Positions 1-8,013 of a stretch of 64,000 nucleotides of DNA are shown here, one piece after another; the stretch's first letter is position 1, and each line of letters opens with the position of its first letter. The notes beneath the pieces are model-generated. The model was not told the DNA's origin. It did not search any database and was given only the letters and a program-made list of their open reading frames with translations. Both the position numbers and the translations under genes were made by a program. The stretch is from Thermotogae bacterium (lineage in GTDB: Bacteria; Thermotogota; Thermotogae; Petrotogales; Petrotogaceae), in the NCBI GenBank assembly GCA_024233675.1, contig JACKPH010000002.1:124001-188000 (forward strand), in the 5' to 3' direction.

Positions 1-1834
1 CTTCATTACTTTCTTTTGCAACCTTGGATGCATCATTTACAAGATAATCAATATTCTCTTCTATTTTACTTGTTGCGGTAGAACTTTCTTCCGCAAGTTT
101 TCTTATTTCATCGGCAACTACCGCAAATCCTTTTCCGGCTTCTCCGGCACGAGCGGCTTCTATTGCTGCGTTAAGTGCAAGAAGATTTGTCTGTGTTGAT
201 ATCGAGTGAATAGACTCCGTAATATCTTTTATAGATTCTGTTTTGTTAGAAAGACTCTGAATACCTTCATTGTTTGCAATCATAAGATTCTGTATTTTAT
301 CTATTGACTGTGTCATAGAATTTATTTCTTTTTTACTTACATCTATTTTATCAACTATAACAGAAGTTCTTTCAGACAGTTCGTTAGAAGAATCAACTAT
401 AACTCTTGCTCCTCCTGATACATCCTCAATACTTGCAGTTGTTTCCTCAACAGAAGCAGCAACATTTTCAGATCCTCCCTGAATAACTTCCATTGCCTTT
501 CTTATATCATTAGAATTTTTTATGTTCTTTTTACTTGATTCTTCAAGCTTTTCAGCTTCTGATATTATTTCTTTTGTTTCACTTTTTATTTTTACTATAA
601 TTGATCTTATTCCGTCCTGAACATTTCCAAAAAGCTTTCCTATTAATCCGAATTCATCTTTTCTTTTAATTGTTATTGTTGAAGTCATATCACCTTTAGC
701 AATATTTTCAACGTTTGACTGTATTATTTTTATAGGTTTAACAAGATATCTTCCGAAAAGGCTTACAAGAATAAGTATTGCAATTACGGTTGCGGAAACT
801 ATATAAATATTAAGCATATTAAGATCATTAACTGTTTTAAAAGCTTCTTTCGAAGATATCTCAACAACGAGTTTTTTCGGATAACCTATATCAAGATCAA
901 TTGTTTTGTATGATCCGAGAACATTTGTACCGTCAAATGATTTATACTGTTCAGTACCGGAAGTGCCGTTAAAATCAAGATTTATGATATCTTTAAACAT
1001 TTTAAGATTGCCGAGATTTATCATAAGCTCATTTTTGTCGTTCATAAGATATACTTTTCCTGTTAATTCCTTAAGTTTATCTTTTGTCACTATATTATCG
1101 AGTTCCGAAATATCTTTTGTTATTATAAGATATCCGTCTACTGCATATTTTGTAAGTGGTACGCCGTAAAAAGCTATGTATTTATCTTTTATATCATAAT
1201 ATTCAAAGTCTCTGAAAACAGGCTGAGCACTTTCAAAAGTCATTTGCTTCATTTCATTGTATATTTCACTTATGACTCCTGTTTTATTGTTGAGATTACT
1301 TGCAAAATCCTCATCTTTGTCAAGAGTATAAACTACATATCCGTCTCTCGAAATAAGATATATATCTTCAAGTTTTTCAACATTTGCAAAATCATTTAAA
1401 ACAGTATTATACTTTCCGTGAAAAAGATCATAATCTTCAAGATTATAATAATCATCCCCGTATTTTTCTTCAAGTTTTGCTCTTATTTCAGTAGATAATC
1501 TCTGAAAATCCCTTTTATTTTCCTCTGTATTAAAATTGATATATGCATCCTTAAACATAGTTTCAGGATCATCTATACCCTTAAATGAATTCTCAAGACT
1601 TTTTACAAGAGTATTTACAAAGTCAAGTTTAACAATAGAGTCTAAAGATTTTGAATAATTAGAATAGAATTCACTGATGTTCTTAGATAAATTAGAAGTA
1701 ATAATTTCCATTCTGTCAAGGGTAAGATCTGTTATTGAATTTTTTGATGAACTATAACTTATTATCCAGAAAATAGACAAAGGTATAAGCGCAAAAACAA
1801 GCACAACAACTATAAATTTTTGGGAAAACTTCAT
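1..1834 (-). CDS. Methyl-accepting chemotaxis protein, C-terminus cut by window edge
   Basis: This membrane chemoreceptor passes a ligand signal to CheA/CheW. The frame is open from ATG 1834, which is preceded by a good GGAGGTG, down to base 1, so the C-terminus is missing. The N-terminus is a short basic segment followed by a membrane helix (about residues 7-27). An extracytoplasmic sensor of roughly 300 residues comes next and is probably a double-Cache domain, judging by length and position only. A second helix lies near 340-360 and is followed by a HAMP region. The signalling hairpin then appears, with the hallmark LLALNAAIEAARAGEAGKG and FAVVADEIRKLAEES. The ligand cannot be inferred. 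It appears to stand alone; no che genes are next to it in the window. Confidence 0.93.
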   Translation of the reverse strand, partial: MKFSQKFIVVVLVFALIPLSIFWIISYSSSKNSITDLTLDRMEIITSNLSKNISEFYSNYSKSLDSIVKLDFVNTLVKSLENSFKGIDDPETMFKDAYINFNTEENKRDFQRLSTEIRAKLEEKYGDDYYNLEDYDLFHGKYNTVLNDFANVEKLEDIYLISRDGYVVYTLDKDEDFASNLNNKTGVISEIYNEMKQMTFESAQPVFRDFEYYDIKDKYIAFYGVPLTKYAVDGYLIITKDISELDNIVTKDKLKELTGKVYLMNDKNELMINLGNLKMFKDIINLDFNGTSGTEQYKSFDGTNVLGSYKTIDLDIGYPKKLVVEISSKEAFKTVNDLNMLNIYIVSATVIAILILVSLFGRYLVKPIKIIQSNVENIAKGDMTSTITIKRKDEFGLIGKLFGNVQDGIRSIIVKIKSETKEIISEAEKLEESSKKNIKNSNDIRKAMEVIQGGSENVAASVEETTASIEDVSGGARVIVDSSNELSERTSVIVDKIDVSKKEINSMTQSIDKIQNLMIANNEGIQSLSNKTESIKDITESIHSISTQTNLLALNAAIEAARAGEAGKGFAVVADEIRKLAEESSTATSKIEENIDYLVNDASKVAKESNE

Positions 1835-2102
1835 TAAAACACCTCCATAAAAACTCTAAGTTTTTATAATATTTTATGCCTTTAAAAAGGCTATTATATA
1901 AAAATCTAAAACACTGATTGTTATACCAATTGTACCATCTGAAAGCAAATAATTCAACATGAATATATTTTCCAAATAAATTAATTTTTTTACATCTTTG
2001 AAATTTTTTTCTTTTATTTATACGATTAATATGCCGAATATACAATTATTTATTATACACTAAATATGAAATTTTTTTCAGAATTAATTAAAAAGTTTAC
2101 AA
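1835..2102. other. Intergenic region without recognisable gene
   Basis: This A+T-rich stretch of about 270 bases separates the chemoreceptor start from the terminator of the DUF3783 gene. The upstream part must carry the chemoreceptor promoter, but I could not single out a convincing -35/-10 pair. No RNA structure or protein-like frame stands out. Confidence 0.4.
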
Positions 2103-2128
2103 AAAGCGGGCTTTTAAAAAGCCCGCTT
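2101..2128 (-). terminator. Intrinsic terminator of the D-LDH/DUF3783 operon
   Basis: A perfect stem made of AAGCGGGCTTTT and its complement is followed on the minus strand by a T run. It lies directly after the stop codon of the DUF3783 gene. Confidence 0.88.
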
Positions 2129-2129
2129 C

Positions 2130-2369
2130 TTATTTATCATAAACTCCGTCCTGAATATTTTTAGAAACTTTCATCATTTCCTCATGTTCTTTTGTAAGTT
2201 CAGAAATAAGATCCTGTAATTTCCATTCGGAGTTTATTTTTGTTGTTGATGCAAAAATAATTTTCGGTAATCCTTCAATTTCTTTAACAGCTTTCATTAC
2301 TTTAAGTATCTGTTTATTATCAAGACCATTCATAATAATAACCGGATTATCCTTTATATCTTCATACAT
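2130..2369 (-). CDS. DUF3783 family small protein
   Basis: This small protein of 79 residues matches the general form of the DUF3783 family: an N-terminal segment ending in a hydrophobic strand (VIIMNGLDNKQILKVM), a central strand KIIFAST, and a charged helical tail. The function of the family is unknown to me. It starts 14 bases after the stop of the D-lactate dehydrogenase gene, behind a strong GGGGG Shine-Dalgarno, and is followed at once by a terminator, so the two genes form a transcription unit. The family call rests on pattern memory and is moderate. Confidence 0.7.
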   Translation of the reverse strand: MYEDIKDNPVIIMNGLDNKQILKVMKAVKEIEGLPKIIFASTTKINSEWKLQDLISELTKEHEEMMKVSKNIQDGVYDK

Positions 2370-2383
2370 GTTTTTACCCCCTG

Positions 2384-3382
2384 TTATATAATAATTTCAT
2401 TTGTAAGAGTTTCCGAATTTTCAAATTCAGTTATACTGTTTATAGTAACTTCCGAAATATTTTTTATTGCATTTTCTGTAAAAAACGCCTGATGTCCTGT
2501 AACTATAACATTAGGAAAAGTTATAAGTCTTGAAAAAACATCATCTGTTATTACTATATCAGACATATCTTTAAAAAACAAGTCCTCTTCTTCCTCGTAA
2601 ACATCAAGTCCGAGATATCCTATTTTTCTGTTTTTAAGTCCTTCCACAACATCAAGTGTATCAATAAGTTCTCCTCTGCTTGTGTTTATTATCATTACTC
2701 CTTCTTTCATAATCCCTATAGCTCTTTTATTTATTATGTGATATGTTTCCGGAAGAAGCGGACAATGAAGCGATATTATATCTGATTTTTCAAAAAGAGT
2801 GTCAAGATCAGTATATTCAGCATCATATTTTTCAAACTCAGGATTTTTATATTTATCATAAGCAATTATTTTAGTATCAAACCCTTTAAGAATTCTTGCA
2901 ACATTCTGACCTATCTTTCCTGTTCCGATTATTCCGACAGTTTTCCCTGCTAAATCAAAACCCATAAGTCCGTCAAGAGAAAAATTACCCTCCCTGACCC
3001 TGTTATAAGCTTTATGTACTTTTCTGTTAAGTGCAAGAATTAAAGCTACAGTATGTTCGGCAACAGCATTAGGAGAATACGCAGGAACTCTTGTTATACT
3101 GATTCCAAATTCTTTTGCTGCTTTTATATCAACGTTATTAAATCCTGCACTTCTCATTGCAATCATCTCAGTTCCGTTTTTCTTAAGTTTTTCAAGAACA
3201 TTTCTGTCAATTCTGTCATTTACAAATGCTGAAATAACTTTATATCCGTATGCCATAGACAAAGTATCATAAGTAAGTCTCGGTTCAAAAAAAGATAATT
3301 CATGCATATTTCCTTTTGCTTCGTTAGCTTCATTTAAATATTTTATATCATAGTTTTTACTGCTGAAAACAGCAACCTTCAT
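2384..3382 (-). CDS. ldhA: D-lactate dehydrogenase / D-2-hydroxyacid dehydrogenase
   Basis: This cytoplasmic NAD-dependent enzyme probably reduces pyruvate to D-lactate. The Rossmann motif GTGKIGQNVARIL sits near residue 150, and the family signatures HCPLLPETYHIINK, NTSRGELIDT and GLDVYEEEEDLFF follow. The catalytic Arg, Glu and His are accounted for by TSRGE, the DVYEEE region and VTGHQAFFTENA. A longer frame begins with GTG at 3391, but that GTG lies inside the Shine-Dalgarno GTGAGGTG; ATG 3382 (MKVAVFSSK) has ideal spacing and gives 332 residues. Other D-2-hydroxyacids remain possible substrates. It is co-transcribed with the DUF3783 gene and divergent from the decarboxylase gene. Confidence 0.9.
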   Translation of the reverse strand: MKVAVFSSKNYDIKYLNEANEAKGNMHELSFFEPRLTYDTLSMAYGYKVISAFVNDRIDRNVLEKLKKNGTEMIAMRSAGFNNVDIKAAKEFGISITRVPAYSPNAVAEHTVALILALNRKVHKAYNRVREGNFSLDGLMGFDLAGKTVGIIGTGKIGQNVARILKGFDTKIIAYDKYKNPEFEKYDAEYTDLDTLFEKSDIISLHCPLLPETYHIINKRAIGIMKEGVMIINTSRGELIDTLDVVEGLKNRKIGYLGLDVYEEEEDLFFKDMSDIVITDDVFSRLITFPNVIVTGHQAFFTENAIKNISEVTINSITEFENSETLTNEIII

Positions 3383-3774
3383 AATAATCACCTCACAAAA
3401 AATTATTTTTCTCTTATAATAATTATATCACAATTCAGATAATTTATATCCGAATTGAATTTTATATCATTCTTTTACGAAAAATAGTTACATAATATTT
3501 ACAAAAAAAGCAAAGATCAGAATTAATCTCTGAAAAGCTTTATTTATAAGTGTTTTATAATATTATTTTCTGATTTTTATATTATTTTTTTTACAGTGCA
3601 GTTTATATATACCTATAACATTGTAATTAAAGGGTTTTCAAGATTTTACAGACTTGTCCGTGTTTAATAATATTTACATACTGCGCATATAATATTAACT
3701 TTTTTTGTAACTTTTTGTTACTTAAAAATTATTAAATATAATCATGACAAATTTTAAAGGAGGAGATACCTGAG
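3383..3774. promoter_or_regulatory. Divergent intergenic region with a promoter and two inverted repeats
   Basis: About 390 bases separate two divergent genes. For the plus-strand gene there is TTGTTA at 3715-3720, a 16-base spacer, and TATAAT at 3737-3742. A perfect GTAAC-N5-GTTAC repeat at 3707-3721 overlaps that -35. On the dehydrogenase side an imperfect repeat (ATTCAGATA, 5 bases, TATCCGAAT; 3433-3455, 8 of 9 pairs) lies upstream of a TATAAT-like box on the minus strand at 3422-3427. Both repeats could be operators, but the regulators are not identifiable. No gene is visible between. Confidence 0.55.
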
Positions 3775-4950
3775 ATGAAAATTACGCCACTCATAAGGAA
3801 AGCAGCTCAGACACTTGATACACCGTTTTTAGTTCTTGATCTTAAATATGTTAAAGAGAATTATATTAACCAGAAGAATGCCATAGATAATGTAAATATT
3901 TTTTATGCGGTAAAGGCAAATTCACATATTAAAATACTTGAACTTTTAAGAGATCTTGGTTCGTCTTTTGATGCTGCGTCCAGAGGAGAAATCGATAAGC
4001 TTTTGAGTCTTGGCGTAACACCCGACAGAATAAGCTTTGGTAATACAATAAAAAAAGAAGTTGACATAAAATATGCCTGGGAAAAAGGAATAAATTATTT
4101 TGCAGTAGATTCTGAAATGGAAGTAGAAAAAATTTCGAGAAATGCTCCCGGAGCAAGAGTTTACGGAAGAATTGCCACCAGTTCAAATGATGCTGACTGG
4201 CCTCTTTCAGGAAAATTTGGTACTGACGTTGACCATGTAATTTCAATTCTTGAATATGCACACAGAAAAGGTCTGACTCCTTACGGTGTTTCATTTCATG
4301 TTGGTTCTCAGTCTTATAATAAATATAAATGGAAAGAAGCTATACTTAATGCAAGTGAAGTTTTTGAAAAACTTGCCGATAAAGGTATATATCTGAAACT
4401 TCTCAATTTGGGAGGAGGAGTTCCTGTTCAGCATGTTAAACCTATACCTTCAGTTAAAGAAATAGGCGAAGTTATTAATGAATCTATAAAGGAATATCTC
4501 GGATGGGTTGACGGTCTTAAGGTTTTCACCGAACCCGGAAGATCTATGGTAGGAAATGCCGGAATAATGACTTCAAGAGTACTTTTAAGATCAAAAAAAG
4601 GTACTCAGGACTGGGTTTATCTTGATGTCGGAGTTTTTCACGGATTAATGGAAACAATAGAAAATTTCAGATATGAAGTTGTAGTTGAAGGTAAGGAAGA
4701 TCAGGAAACAACATCAATGACTCTTGCCGGTCCAAGCTGTGACAGTGTTGATACAATTTATGATGAAGTTGAACTTCCTATAGATACAGATTATAATGAT
4801 ATAGTTTACTTTGTAAACACAGGTGCTTATACAACAGAATATGCGGCTCCTCATTTTAACGGAATTACTCCGCCTGTTGTTTTTACACTTGAAGAATTAA
4901 AAGAAGAATTAAGTAAAAAAGCAAAAATTCCTATGGAAGAACTAATATAA
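3775..4950 (+). CDS. PLP-dependent fold-III ornithine/lysine (diaminopimelate-type) decarboxylase
   Basis: This 391-residue decarboxylase belongs to the alanine-racemase-fold family that makes polyamine precursors. The PLP lysine is Lys47 in FYAVKANSH. The glycine loop LNLGGGVPVQH and the phosphate-binding TEPGRSMVG are present. The active-site cysteine is in GPSCDSVD (about residue 322), and GAYTTEYAAPHFNG completes the site. Length and motifs fit the compact ornithine/lysine decarboxylase of Thermotogae better than LysA, and GPSCDSVD is typical of ornithine decarboxylases. The substrate split between ornithine and lysine cannot be settled by eye. The start ATG has AAAGGAGGAGA upstream, and the gene is monocistronic, ending in a strong terminator. 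Confidence 0.88.
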   Translation: MKITPLIRKAAQTLDTPFLVLDLKYVKENYINQKNAIDNVNIFYAVKANSHIKILELLRDLGSSFDAASRGEIDKLLSLGVTPDRISFGNTIKKEVDIKYAWEKGINYFAVDSEMEVEKISRNAPGARVYGRIATSSNDADWPLSGKFGTDVDHVISILEYAHRKGLTPYGVSFHVGSQSYNKYKWKEAILNASEVFEKLADKGIYLKLLNLGGGVPVQHVKPIPSVKEIGEVINESIKEYLGWVDGLKVFTEPGRSMVGNAGIMTSRVLLRSKKGTQDWVYLDVGVFHGLMETIENFRYEVVVEGKEDQETTSMTLAGPSCDSVDTIYDEVELPIDTDYNDIVYFVNTGAYTTEYAAPHFNGITPPVVFTLEELKEELSKKAKIPMEELI

Positions 4951-4980
4951 AAAAATATCCTGCCTGGCAGGATATTTTTT
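4951..4980. terminator. Bidirectional intrinsic terminator
   Basis: An A5-ATATCCTGCC stem pairs with GGCAGGATAT-T5. It closes the decarboxylase transcript and, read from the other side, the lipoate-ligase-like transcript whose stop codon overlaps its edge. Confidence 0.9.
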
Positions 4981-5759
4981 TATATTAGCGGAATATACAT
5001 CGGATAATATTCCTTGGTAATTTCTGTTTCTGTTTCTGTACATTTATTCATAACTACTTCTTCATTAAAAACTTTTTTAAATCCTATTTTCAGAGAATAC
5101 GCTATGTCATCAAATCCTAATGGTATATTTTTATAATTATATATTCCGGTAAATTCATCAGAAAGTTCTTTTATGGTTTCTTTTTTATTATTTATATTAA
5201 AACAGTTTATATAATTTCTTATATCAAATTCAAAAGGTACATAACCCTGGACCATATAAAATCTTTCTGTTTTTAATATAACACTTGATATAAAGCTCTT
5301 GTTAAAAAGGCATATTTCATCATTTAAAATGTTTTCATTAAAAAGATATGACAGTATATTTTTTGTTTTTCTTTTTAGATTTCCGGAATCAATTCCGAGT
5401 TCTTTAATAGATTCTACTATTGCATTTTCTACAAAACTGAATTCATTATTTGTTTTTTCCCTGTTTATCATATACTCTGAAGGGGCAGCAAATAAAAAAG
5501 AAAATCCTTTTGTATGAAAAAAAGGTCTTCCGTCAGTCGGCCTTCTGATAAGTTCAATTCCGTTATTTTTTATATATTCAAGATCAAAAACTTCAACATT
5601 ATTTTTTTTACCTATTGATAATGTAGGAACTGTCCAACCGTATAATTTTATAGTTACCGGAGCTCTGCCGGAAGCTACATAATTTGTTATAGCCATATCA
5701 GAAGCCATATTCCATGATCCCATATGATAAGAATCGACAATAAGCCTAATCATTTTCAT
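4980..5759 (-). CDS. Divergent lipoate-protein ligase / octanoyltransferase-like protein
   Basis: This protein of the biotin/lipoate transferase (BPL_LplA_LipB) fold has 259 residues. The N-terminal pattern SIGKKNNVE...LIRRPTDGRPFFHTKGFSF matches the LplA/LipM signature, in which RR-x-TGGR-x-x-x-H is normal. Here the first glycine of the GG pair is aspartate (TDGR). A later cysteine in NDEICLFNKSFI aligns with the conserved C-F-x-x-P/K-S region. A role in attaching lipoyl or octanoyl groups, or salvaging them, is likely, but the altered core motif lowers confidence in full activity. The start overlaps the rsmG stop by ATGA, with GGAGG inside the end of rsmG, so translation is probably coupled. 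Confidence 0.75.
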   Translation of the reverse strand: MKMIRLIVDSYHMGSWNMASDMAITNYVASGRAPVTIKLYGWTVPTLSIGKKNNVEVFDLEYIKNNGIELIRRPTDGRPFFHTKGFSFLFAAPSEYMINREKTNNEFSFVENAIVESIKELGIDSGNLKRKTKNILSYLFNENILNDEICLFNKSFISSVILKTERFYMVQGYVPFEFDIRNYINCFNINNKKETIKELSDEFTGIYNYKNIPLGFDDIAYSLKIGFKKVFNEEVVMNKCTETETEITKEYYPMYIPLI

Positions 5760-6478
5760 TTGCCTCCAAGTGGTTTTTTTAAAGGTATACCTGATTTTCT
5801 CGGATATTTTGAATCGGTTTCAGCAGTTTTTTTATAAATAACAAGACATCTTTCTTTTTCATCACTGTCATAAATCTCATAATTTATAATTTCTTCTTTT
5901 TTAAGATTTAAAATACCGCAGGCTTTATCAGAATAAATATATTCCTGTTTTCCGAAAAGCGGACCTTTATATAATCCTGTATATCCTTCTTTTTTTATCA
6001 GAGGAGCACAGTATTCCAGCGATATGTCAGCTCTTGCAACCGCTCTGCAAGTTGAATAATCAAAATAATTTCTGTACTCTGAAGAAAATTCTTCTATTCT
6101 CTGATTGTATATTATAACATTTTTAAGGTTTAATTTGTTCACAAAATATTCCAATGCATCTGTTTTCTTTTTTATACTTTCGACAAGATGTATTTTTTTA
6201 TCGGGAAAAGCTATTGCAATAGGTATTCCCGGAACTCCTCCTCCGGAACCGACATCAACAATATTTTCAGAATTCTGAAAATATCTGTTGCTGAAAAGAG
6301 GTATAAGTGAATCGGCTATATGATAACTGAAAGCTTTCTGATAGTCTTTTACAGCAGTAAGATTAACAGGATACTCTATAAGCTCTTTTGTGTATTGAAA
6401 AAGTTTATTTAACATTTCTGTGTTCAAATCTAAAGAATACTTTTTCATAATATTTACAAATAAATTCATTTCATCCAT
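5756..6478 (-). CDS. rsmG: 16S rRNA (guanine-527-N7) methyltransferase
   Basis: RsmG (GidB) methylates G527 in 16S rRNA using S-adenosylmethionine. The SAM-binding motif NIVDVGSGGGVPGIPIAIAF is typical. It is followed by LVESIKKKTDALEYF and by the STCRAVAR motif, which corresponds to the conserved SRA(V/F)A element. The C-terminal tail is lysine-rich and ends YPRKSGIPLKKPLGGK, a common RsmG ending (YPRKxGxPxKxPL). A GTG at 6487 lies in the Shine-Dalgarno; ATG 6478 gives 240 residues. The gene runs opposite to the tRNA-Ser gene, whose promoter overlaps its start. Confidence 0.95.
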   Translation of the reverse strand: MDEMNLFVNIMKKYSLDLNTEMLNKLFQYTKELIEYPVNLTAVKDYQKAFSYHIADSLIPLFSNRYFQNSENIVDVGSGGGVPGIPIAIAFPDKKIHLVESIKKKTDALEYFVNKLNLKNVIIYNQRIEEFSSEYRNYFDYSTCRAVARADISLEYCAPLIKKEGYTGLYKGPLFGKQEYIYSDKACGILNLKKEEIINYEIYDSDEKERCLVIYKKTAETDSKYPRKSGIPLKKPLGGK

Positions 6479-6506
6479 TGACAACACCTCTTGTTTATGA
6501 TAAAAT
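6478..6506 (+). promoter_or_regulatory. Promoter of tRNA-Ser
   Basis: A consensus -35 TTGACA at 6478-6483 is followed by a 17-base spacer and TAAAAT at 6501-6506, twelve bases before the tRNA. It overlaps the first codon of rsmG on the opposite strand. Confidence 0.8.
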
Positions 6507-6518
6507 ATTCTTGGCTTT

Positions 6519-6606
6519 GGAGACGTAGTCTAATTGGTAAGGCGTCGGTCTTGAAAACCGATGGGGTGAAGGCCCCATGTGGGTTCGAGTCCCACCGTCT
6601 CCGCCA
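6519..6606 (+). tRNA. tRNA-Ser (anticodon UGA)
   Basis: The acceptor stem GGAGACG pairs with CGTCTCC, followed by discriminator G and an encoded CCA (6604-6606). The anticodon arm CGGTCTTGAAAACCG carries TGA, reading UCA-type serine codons. A long variable arm (GGGGTGAAGGCCCC) marks it as a class II tRNA, and the T loop has GGTTCGAGTCC. Confidence 0.97.
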
Positions 6607-6637
6607 TTAAAAAAACCGCCTTTAGGCGGTTTTTTAT
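6607..6637. terminator. Bidirectional terminator between tRNA-Ser and lepB
   Basis: AAAAAACCGCC pairs with GGCGGTTTTTT around a short loop. It follows the tRNA on the plus strand and lepB on the minus strand. Confidence 0.9.
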
Positions 6638-7608
6638 TTTACCTTACCAAATCTTTCCATAGGATATATTCTTAGAAACGGTGTTCCGACAACATTCTTT
6701 ACAGGAACAAATCCGAAGAATCTGCTGTCAAAGCTTTCCATACTGTTGTCACCCATGAAAAAATAATATCCGTCAGGGACTTTTACATTAACAAGACCGT
6801 CAGTATCTCTGTATATATAATCATTTATATTAATTCCTGAAAAAACTTTTTCATACGGCTCTTTATAGTTGTATGAAGTGTTATAAAATTTATAAAATTC
6901 TATTGAAGGTTTTCCTATTGTTAAAGATGCTTTTGAATTAAAATTATCTTTATAATAAAGTTTTACATCCGAAGAAATTATTTCACTCTGATATTTTTCA
7001 GGGTACGCCATATAATTATAGAAAAGCGGATCTTCAAATATAGCTGAAATCAAATAATATCTGTTTTCAAAACCTTCAGGTATTTTACCGTTTACTTCGA
7101 GTGTACCTACTGCATTTTTTACCATAGAAGGTATATAATCAACTTTTTCATAATAATTAATTATATATGTAAGCCAGTCCGGAAGTTCTTTTATTTCTCC
7201 GGATTTTATTTTTTCCCAAAAATTACTTTTAACGGGAACTATCCTTAGAATATCACCTGGTTTTCCTACTAATCTTTTAACATATTTAACATGTCCTTCG
7301 TATTCTCTCGGGGCAAAAAAATCCATAAATCTGTCGAATGCCCTTAACTGCTGCTGTGCCACTGTATCGACAAAAGGTGTCCAGAATACTGTTATATCTC
7401 CTCTTTCAGGAAGAGTATAATTATAGGTAATTTTCTCAATAAATAAACGATCCCCCACCTTAATGGTCGGAACCATTGAAGGTGTGGGAACCATCATTGT
7501 CTCAAAGACAAATAATCTAATTATTGTACCGAAAATTACCGCATAAAGGATTGCTTTTATCCAGTCTATAGTTTCATATCTTATCTTTTCTACGGTAGAT
7601 TTTTTCAA
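6634..7608 (-). CDS. lepB: Signal peptidase I
   Basis: This membrane-anchored serine/lysine protease removes signal peptides from exported proteins. An N-terminal membrane helix (about residues 16-36) is followed by MVPTPSMVPT with nucleophile Ser44. KYVKRLVGKPGD carries the general-base Lys111. GDNSMESFDSRFFGFV forms the C-terminal box. It is longer (324 residues) than minimal enzymes because of an insertion of about 130 residues between the KR motif and the GDN box, as in other Thermotogae. It is the last gene of the ffh-rplS operon, with a terminator after it. Confidence 0.96.
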   Translation of the reverse strand: MKKSTVEKIRYETIDWIKAILYAVIFGTIIRLFVFETMMVPTPSMVPTIKVGDRLFIEKITYNYTLPERGDITVFWTPFVDTVAQQQLRAFDRFMDFFAPREYEGHVKYVKRLVGKPGDILRIVPVKSNFWEKIKSGEIKELPDWLTYIINYYEKVDYIPSMVKNAVGTLEVNGKIPEGFENRYYLISAIFEDPLFYNYMAYPEKYQSEIISSDVKLYYKDNFNSKASLTIGKPSIEFYKFYNTSYNYKEPYEKVFSGININDYIYRDTDGLVNVKVPDGYYFFMGDNSMESFDSRFFGFVPVKNVVGTPFLRIYPMERFGKVK

Positions 7609-7614
7609 AAGGGA

Positions 7615-7962
7615 TCAGTCCCTTCTTTCTTTAATTTTTACTTTACCTCTAACATTTCTTAAATAGTAAAGTTTTGCTCTTCTTACTTTACCTTTTCTTA
7701 CTACTTCAACTTTTTCCAAAGCCGGTGAATTGAATGGGAAAACTCTTTCCACACCTATTCCGTCGGCACCTATTTTTCTTACTGTAAATGTTTTACCCAT
7801 TCCGGCTCCTCTTATTTTTATAAGAATTCCTTCATAAGCCTGTGTTCTTTCTCTTCCGCCTTCAACAACCTTAACACTAACTCTTAATGTGTCTCCCGGT
7901 CTGAAGCTAGGTATATCTTCTCTCATAAAACCTTTTTCAACTGACCTTATTAAAGCGTCCAT
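7615..7962 (-). CDS. rplS: 50S ribosomal protein bL19
   Basis: bL19 sits at the 30S/50S interface. The 115-residue frame has the signatures PSFRPGDTLRVSVKV, EGGRERTQAYEG and RAKLYYLRNVRGK. An in-frame TTG at 7980 lies ahead of GGAGGT, so ATG 7962 is the start. The gene sits six bases before lepB in the operon. Confidence 0.98.
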   Translation of the reverse strand: MDALIRSVEKGFMREDIPSFRPGDTLRVSVKVVEGGRERTQAYEGILIKIRGAGMGKTFTVRKIGADGIGVERVFPFNSPALEKVEVVRKGKVRRAKLYYLRNVRGKVKIKERRD

Positions 7963-8013
7963 GTTTTTACCTCCAGTCAAATATTTTTATTCTCTAAATG
8001 TTTTTAATTATAT

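Noticed and set aside
1752..2045. 97-residue minus-strand ORF upstream of the first chemoreceptor.
   Set aside because: It overlaps the chemoreceptor start, has an unusual Tyr/Cys/Arg composition and no homology that I recognise; probably chance in A+T-rich DNA.
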